Below are positions 59,201 to 64,000 of a DNA stretch of 64,000 nt, piece after piece (within the stretch, counting starts at the first letter, position 1; each line of letters starts with the position of its first letter). Under the pieces are notes generated by a model. That model saw only the letters and a program-made list of their open reading frames with translations. It searched no databases and was not told where the DNA came from. The position numbers and the translations under genes are program-made. The DNA is from Corbicula japonica (taxonomy: Eukaryota > Mollusca > Bivalvia > Venerida > Cyrenidae): assembly GCA_038501625.1 (NCBI GenBank), contig JAZAYU010000010.1, positions 2,750,912 through 2,814,911 of the forward strand. The letters are read 5' to 3'.

Positions 59201-62200
59201 AGATTATATAGGAAATGATAAAGTATATAAACATATTGCAGTTCCTATATGACCAAGTTGTCAGATTATATAGGAAATGATAAAGTATATAAACAAATTG
59301 CAGTTCCTATATGACCAAGTTGTCAGATTATATAGGAAATGATAAAGTATATAAACATATTGCAGTTCCTATATGACCAAGTTGTCAGATTATATAGGAA
59401 ATGATAAAGTATATAAACATATTGCAGTTCCTTAATGACCAAGTTGTCAGATTATATAGGAAATGTTAACCTACCATCGGTCGTATTTTATGACATTTTA
59501 ATTGTTACTTTATTTGGAAAGTACTTACACTTATTTAATATATTCTAATTACGCTTTTGAGATTATGTTTCATATTTTGACAACATAGTGTTATTTTTTG
59601 GACGTTTTATCAAGAATGGTAGTCAACTGTCTGAAGGTACTATTACTCACGAAGTGCCCCATTTAACAAAGCAGTTATCTCCTTTCCCAATTGACTAAGT
59701 AATTAATATGTACTTCTTCGACAAATCAACCCTTTAAAGCAGTAAGTTATGCAAAGGGTGCCCAAGTGAAATTCACAACGTCGTGTAATCGAAAACTACA
59801 TAAAACGTTTTTAATATTTTACCGTCTGAAACACTATATCTGGATTCTTTTGAAAATTGAAAAGTTGGTAAGATGCATCTTCAGATAAAAACGTACTGTC
59901 ACCGGTGAGGTTGGAAATTGTAAGTGTAGCCTGACTACGTAGCGACTTCGGGCTAAAAGACAAAAATCGAGTGTTATTGTTTATTTTAATATTGTATGAT
60001 TCCAAAAAATAATGCATAATAATGTATATTGTAATTTTAACAATCACCATTTGAACTGAAAAAATTGACCTAACATTTGATTTGTTGTCAAAGTACGTTT
60101 TTTTTCTATTTTGTCAATGACTAATTTAAGCAGATCAGAAAAAATTGTTACCTCCAAGGAAAATCTTTTTCAAGGTTTATTTCCATCCCTCTGATTAAAT
60201 GCACCACATCACCTGGTCGAAAATTGTTTTGTAACTCTGAGCACATTCCCTGGGTTGTGGAGCATTGACGGTTATGCAGAAGAGCTGCCCCCTTTATTAA
60301 TGCGTGTGCAGCAAGTACAGCATACTTTATATACAGTGGCTGTTTAGCAAACGTTTTATCAAGGACATCATTCGATACGTTTGTAAATATGCAATCTTTG
60401 GCGGCACACTCTTTCAGATTATAATACACATCTGTAAGCCACGGATTCGAACTATTTTCCGCCTCAAAAACCGAGAAATTTGAAAAAATAGTTTTCCAGT
60501 ACAAAGAAAAGTCTTGTATTTCAGTGTATTCTGGAGAAAGTAGTAAACTGCCTAATGCTTTTGCTAATATACCACCACCACTTTTAGTAAAGATTCCAAT
60601 GTCTAAATTCGATCCTTCAGAAAACATAACTATAGGTAGTGGAGCAACCCGCTCATTTGTCATATACTCAATGAAATATTTCGCAGAATATCTGGAACCA
60701 ATAAAAACGATCCCGTTTAAAGGAGTAATCTGGTCGGTACCATAAAGTATTGCCCTGCTGATGTTATAAACTTCCGCGAGATTGACGTTATATGAAACAG
60801 ATATCTTTCTTGACAGAGCTACGCATATTCCGACTTCTTTTGCGCTCACTTGCAGACTGTACTCCATATCTTGTCCATAAATGTTGTCTTCGTAAATGAT
60901 TGCTACTCTGCTCCACTCCAATTTCACCATTGACTTGATCATCAACTGTAGTTCAAATATGAAAAGTGAAATATGCATATCAGTGACAGACACATCCAGA
61001 AAACACAGTCTCAACACAACCTACACTAGAGAATACAGTCACAACACAACCTACACTAGAGAATACAGTCACAGCACAACCTACACTAGAGAATAGAGTC
61101 TCAACACAACCTACACTAGAGAATACAGTCTCAACACAACCTACACTAGAGAATACATTCACAACACAACCTACACTAGAGAATACAGTCACAACACCAC
61201 GTACACTAGAGAATACAGTCACAACACCACCTACACTAGAGAATACAGTCACAACACCACCTACACTAGAGAATACAGTCACAACACAACCTACACTACA
61301 GAATACAGTCACAACACAACCAATATTAGAGAATACAGTCACAACACAACCTACACTAGAGAATACAGTCACAACACAACCTACACTAGAGAACCCAGTC
61401 ACAACACAACCTACACTAGAGAACACAGTCACAACACAACCTACACTAGAGAACACAGTCACAACACAACCTACACTAGAGAACACAGTCACAACACAAT
61501 CTACACTAGAGAACACAGTCACAACACAACCTACACTAGAGAACACAGTCACAACACAACCTACACTACAGAACACAGTCACAACACAACCTACACTACA
61601 GAACACAGTCACAACACAACCTACACTAGAGAATACAGTCACAACACAACCTACCCTAGAGAATACAGTCACAACACAACCTACACTAGAGAATACAGTC
61701 ACAACACAACCTACACTAGAGAATACAGTCACAACACAACCTACACTAGAGAATACAGTCACAACACAACCTACACTACAGAATACAGTCACAACACAAC
61801 CTACACTACAGAATACAGTCACAACACAACCTACACTACAGAATACAGTCACAACACAACCTACACTACAGAATACAGTCACAACACAACCTACCCTAGA
61901 GAATACAGTCACAACACAACCTACACTAGAGAATACAGTCACAACACCACCTACACTAGAGAATACAGTCACAACACCACCTACACTAGAGAATACAGTC
62001 ACAACACAACCTACACTAGAGAATACAGTCACAACACAACCTACACTAGAGAATACAGTCCTAACACAACCTACACTAGAGAATACAGTCACAACACAAC
62101 CTTCACTAGAGAATACAGTCACAACACAACCTACACTAGAGAATACAGTAACAACACAACCTACACTAGAGAATACAGTCACAACACAACCTACACTAGA

Positions 62201-63520
62201 GAATACAGTCACAACACAACCTACACTAGAGAATACAGTCCTAACACAACCTACACTAGAGAATACAGTCACAACACAACCTACACTAGAGAATACAGTC
62301 ACAACACAACCTACACTAGAGAATACAGTCACAACACAACCTACACTAGAGAATACAGTCCTAACACAACCTACACTAGAGAATACAGTCACAACACAAC
62401 CTACACTAGAGAATACAGTCACAACACAACCTAAACTAGAGAATACAGTCACAATACAACCTACACTAGAGAATACAGTCACAACACAACCTACACTAGA
62501 GAATACAGTCACAACACAACCTACACTAGAGAATACAGTCACAACACAACCTACACTACAGAATACAGTCACAACACACCCTACACTACAGAATACAGTC
62601 ACAACACAACCTACACTAGAGAATACAGTCACAACACAACCTACACTACAGAATACAGTCACAACACAACCTACACTAGAGAATACAGTCACAACACAAC
62701 CTACACTAGAGAATACAGTCACAACACAACCTACACTAGAGAATAAAGTCACAACACAACCTACACTAGAGAATACAGTCACAACACAACCTACACTACA
62801 GAATACAGTCACAACACTACCTACACTACAGAATACAGTCACAACACCACCTACACTAGAGAATACAGTCACAACACAACCTACACTAGAGAAAACGAGA
62901 GCATGGGTCTATAAAATAAAATAATCAGTTTCAAATTTGACACCCCAAACAACGAAAGAGAGAACCAACCTGAGAGTTAACTACATTTAAACGGTCAGTG
63001 GCAAAACTTTTTTGCTACCAGGGGATTTAAACCAGGTTCTCGGGGCTTGAATGTACCAACCTCATACTTGACAGGAACGACTATTTATTCTGATAGCGTC
63101 TTAAAATCTTAAAACGTTTTTAACCCTTCCTCGTACATATAGTCAGTACTTTTATCAGTAAAACGATCCGTTACCGATGTCATGCAGTGATGATAACGTT
63201 TGTCAAGGTTGTCCCGGCTAGCTTAGTCGGTAGCGTTTTCCGAATCGCCTGGCTAGGCGCTATGGTCTTGACAGAACAGGTTCGCTCCGTAGCAGAGCAA
63301 TATCATTTTCACAATATCGATTCGTTTAAAACTAAACTTACTTCAACTTGAATGTCATCGTTCGGAATTACTCTGACAAAGTTCGGAAATCTGTTCCTAT
63401 CCGTAAGTCTTGCCGCTGTTGTCGAGAACCCGACTAGTGACATTTTGTTTTGATCATTGAATGCACTCAAAATGGGAGCAATCGCTTCAACTTCCGTACT
63501 GAACTCCGGGCCGATAACTC
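53092..63520 (-). CDS. R1: tandem-LBD single-pass class-C-like receptor (5' end off the right edge)
   Basis: Gene-level entry. Eight exons (63520-63342, 60945-60152, 59952-59823, 58586-57242, 56583-56429, 55080-54926, 54612-54491, 53228-53092) are all open. They join with compatible phases into about 1,005 codons. Order: LBD1 (from the second strand), linker/Cys motif, LBD2, linker, Cys-rich motif, one TM, 46-residue tail. Exon sizes match R2 exactly or within 6 bp. Type I plasma-membrane topology with two extracellular Venus-flytrap domains is inferred. The LBD sequences are closest in pattern to metabotropic glutamate receptors, but the seven-helix region is replaced by one helix. Two exons homologous to R2 exons 1-2 plus a leader are expected beyond 64000. 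Confidence 0.88.
53250..53440. repeat. Interspersed repeat family D (SINE-like), copy
   Basis: Contains 'gcatatcaggaatcgccaca', '(c/t)acgcagc', 'gagagcatgtgttta' and 'gacaccacaaacaa'. Other copies: about 48815, 52395, 55285-55440, 55828-56225 and 60966-63085. Confidence 0.8.
53630..53793. repeat. Interspersed repeat family A, copy 2
   Basis: Matches 11286-11457 in the same orientation. It lies in the last intron of R1, between the TM and tail exons. Confidence 0.8.
53794..54490. other. R1 last intron, unassigned
   Basis: Checked for additional hydrophobic exons on the minus strand; none seen. Contains 'caagttattgcc..agtaaccttgac' repeat-like text near 54060-54110. Confidence 0.5.
54491..54612 (-). 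CDS. R1 exon (=R2 exon 9): single transmembrane helix
   Basis: The acceptor is tttaag|GATTGG and the donor is GCAG|gtaatt; 122 bp. It encodes IGRDDGTIVLALGVSLALVG, then LVTVILGTKLFWIFQKQRRA: one uninterrupted hydrophobic span followed by KQRR. No further hydrophobic exon lies before the tail exon. Confidence 0.88.
54926..55080 (-). CDS. R1 exon (=R2 exon 8): Cys-rich motif
   Basis: The acceptor is ttttag|GTTGGA and the donor is AAGAA|gtatga; 155 bp. It encodes VGRYPLSGTFTFEINKIVYP, then TTDKFTSGCPNVKVCSKCLA. C-x5-C-x2-C as in R2, with only three cysteines. Confidence 0.87.
55285..56225. repeat. Two family D SINE-like copies in R1 intron
   Basis: A partial copy at 55285-55440 and a longer one at 55828-56225. 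The longer one continues through 'aacggtcagtggcaaaac' and 'tttaaaccaggttct' to a 3' region absent from the short copies. Confidence 0.8.
56429..56583 (-). CDS. R1 exon (=R2 exon 7): linker after LBD2
   Basis: The acceptor is ttccag|GATTAG and the donor is GAG|gtctgt; 155 bp. It encodes LVEEIKKVKLDLDGINNK, then MNVFDNNGDGNIGYRIYNIQ and KDPDNPQSLIYSE. Nearly identical in protein to R2 exon 7. Confidence 0.9.
56755..56850. repeat. Perfect 96-bp palindrome (47-bp arms, 2-base loop)
   Basis: Arm 56755-56801 (begins ggaaaccagtctcaaatctc, ends aatggcgac) is followed by TG and its exact reverse complement at 56804-56850. Every base was checked and no mismatch found. It lies in the R1 intron between the LBD2 and linker exons. 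It contains CCAAT/ATTGG in each arm. Confidence 0.97.
57242..58586 (-). CDS. R1 exon (=R2 exon 6): Cys motif plus whole LBD2
   Basis: The acceptor is aatag|GTCGGTGC and the donor is CTAG|gtaaga; 1345 bp, phase 0 in and 1 out. It encodes CLEQRKCTEC, then a full Venus-flytrap domain: GDIYVVGVASVF, MQSCGEI, KIGVIVLNSCMS, IIGYVAEYTSTVS, YVQISYASTSPALSDRSKYP, YFMRVVTPDDKQSKAMVDI, GAYGEDG, FIGSEGWAR, then LLGSFTLSLEMY. Y-A-S-T and G-A-Y-G-E conserve mGluR ligand-site residues; G-S-E-G-W replaces the usual G-S-D. A reading frame continues past the donor for 42 codons without homology. Confidence 0.93.
58592..59466. repeat. 62-bp tandem array, about 14 copies
   Basis: The unit contains 'aaagtatataaacatattgc' and 'gttgtcagattatatagg'; copies are nearly identical, with one 'aagcatattgc' variant near 58730. 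It starts within 10 bp of the acceptor of the LBD2 exon and so replaces most of that intron's 3' end. Confidence 0.97.
59600..59664. mobile_element. Family C MITE remnant
   Basis: The right-end-like 'gtcaactgtctgaaggta...cacgaagtgcccca' resembles other family C right ends. The left end is lost in or next to the 62-bp array. Confidence 0.45.
59823..59952 (-). CDS. R1 exon (=R2 exon 5): linker after LBD1
   Basis: The acceptor is ttttag|CCCGAAG and the donor is ACG|gtaaaa; 130 bp. It encodes SPKSLRSQATLTISNLTGDS, then TFLSEDASYQLFNFQKNPDI and VFQT. Same length and phases as R2. Confidence 0.85.
60152..60945 (-). CDS. R1 exon (=R2 exon 4): LBD1 lobe 2 and hinge
   Basis: The acceptor is ctacag|TTGATG and the donor is TGGAG|gtaaca; 794 bp, phase 2 out. 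It encodes MVKLEWSRVAIIYEDNIYGQ, ICVALSRKISVSYNVNL, GIVFIGSRYSAKYFIEYMT, FSEGSNLDIGIF and NPWLTDVYYNLKECAAKDCI. It is open throughout, including the TAT codon that is TAA in R2. The expanded minisatellite lies immediately upstream in the preceding intron. Confidence 0.92.
60966..62895. repeat. 30-bp minisatellite, about 63 copies, inside a SINE copy
   Basis: The unit is ctacactagagaatacagtc plus acaacacaac, with period exactly 30. Variants include aatacag/aacacag, ctagag/ctacag and acaac/ctaac. It is flanked left by family D sequence ('gtgaaatatgcatatcag', 'ccagaaaacacagtc') and right by its continuation ('gagagcatgggtct', 'gacaccccaaacaa'). A 630-codon ORF on the minus strand is due to the period being a multiple of three. 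Confidence 0.97.
62896..63090. repeat. 3' part of the family D SINE interrupted by the minisatellite
   Basis: Continues 'acggtcagtggcaaaac', 'tttaaaccaggttctcgggg' and 'accaacctca', matching 55990-56080. Confidence 0.8.
63205..63298 (+). repeat. tRNA-derived SINE head
   Basis: A-box-like TAGCTTAGTCGGTAG and B-box-like GGTTCGCTCC, 46 bp apart, near the R1 exon donor. The anticodon arm is not convincing. Confidence 0.45.
63342..63520 (-). CDS. R1 exon (=R2 exon 3): LBD1 ligand-contact region
   Basis: The acceptor is atgtag|GAGTTATC and the donor is GAA|gtaagt; 179 bp. It encodes VIGPEFSTEVEAIAPILS, then VGFSTTAARLTDRNRFPNFV and RVIPNDDIQVE. G-P-E-F-S-T and G-F-S-T-T-A are the positions of the mGluR serine/threonine ligand contacts. 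Confidence 0.88.
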
Positions 63521-64000
63521 CTACATTAAAAATAAGTAAGTAAGTTAAGTGAAGTAGTGAAGAAATGAAGTGAAGTGATTTATTTTATAAACCAACTAAC
63601 TTAGTTTAATTTTTCGAGCTAAGACCCTAACAATCACTTTGTGCATTATACCACCTTAGCATCCTACAGCACGTTGTACAATAGTGTTAGGTCCAAACAA
63701 ATACACACCGTTTAGTACCAACAAAGCCCACTCCACTTCAGAAAATCGTATAGTTGTATTTACTTCATTTAAATAGCTAAGCTTTCTAATTTTATGTTTA
63801 AAATGCATGAAGAGTTTGTGATAATGAAAACACTTAATAAGAATTCAGTCAATACATCACACCTAGTATTTAAAAGCAATCATAGTTTATACGTTGAAAG
63901 CAATCACTAATTTTTCGCGGGGTACTAGTTTGTTTATGATTTCGAGAACACATTTGGTCAACGGAGCAAAATCGCCACGAAATATATTATCGATTATAAA
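63521..64000. other. R1 upstream intron, no exon seen
   Basis: A short 'gaagtgaag' repeat follows the acceptor. The homolog of R2 exon 2 (GFEAYETCGK) was looked for and is not present, so it must lie further right. Confidence 0.5.

Noticed and set aside
58592..59466. CRISPR-like direct repeats
   Set aside because: Units are contiguous 62-bp tandem copies with no variable spacers, in a eukaryotic intron.
60980..62872. 630-codon minus-strand ORF of repeated VFSSVGCVVT
   Set aside because: It is a translation of the 30-bp minisatellite, open only because the period is divisible by three; no start context or splice support.

Overview
The window looks like nuclear DNA from a mollusc, most likely a bivalve. 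It is AT-rich and intron-rich, with short coding exons separated by kilobases of SINEs, MITEs, foldback elements, microsatellites and minisatellites. The organism is inferred from gene content and repeat style; no species-diagnostic marker was found. Every gene recognised reads on the minus strand.

Two families are interleaved. (1) Serum amyloid A (SAA). SAA-1 occupies about 8.2 to 1.8 kb, has intact exons, and runs off the left edge before its last exon. SAA-2 occupies about 31.2 to 24.6 kb and is a pseudogene: an in-frame stop, an internal exon deletion and a frameshift. Its promoter and 5' UTR exon lie in a near-identical 1.45-kb tandem duplication. (2) A class-C-GPCR-like receptor family. 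R1 (beyond 64.0 to 53.1 kb) and R2 (51.5 to 34.2 kb) are tandem head-to-tail copies with matching exon phases. A two-exon fragment, R3, lies at about 10 kb.

The receptors are the main discovery. Joining the exons by their splice sites gives an unusual architecture: two metabotropic-glutamate-receptor-type ligand-binding domains in tandem (LBD1, LBD2), each followed by a linker and a short Cys-rich motif, then ONE transmembrane helix and a 42 to 46-residue cytoplasmic tail that starts DKDVYLRP in both genes. No seven-helix bundle, kinase or cyclase follows. All eight R1 exons visible are open and phase-compatible; the 5' exons lie right of the window. R2 has two nonsense codons, both in LBD1, while LBD2, Cys-rich, TM and tail exons remain open.

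Layout: 1-8.2 kb SAA-1, with a truncated antisense non-LTR retrotransposon in intron 1; 9.4-11.5 kb MITE, R3 fragment and SINE; 12.4-13.3 kb TIR element; 13.8-15.6 kb ATCA-rich satellite; 18.7-23.4 kb giant foldback element with terminal inverted repeats; 24.6-31.9 kb SAA-2 pseudogene and duplicated promoter; 34.2-51.5 kb R2, whose long intron holds relic exons, nested MITEs and a 1.9-kb homopyrimidine tract; 53.1-64 kb R1, whose introns hold a perfect 96-bp palindrome, a 62-bp tandem array and a 1.9-kb 30-bp minisatellite that grew inside a SINE copy.

SAA is an innate-immune acute-phase family. Whether the receptors are functionally linked to it is not shown by the sequence. All exon boundaries were read by eye from splice motifs, reading phase and paralog comparison.
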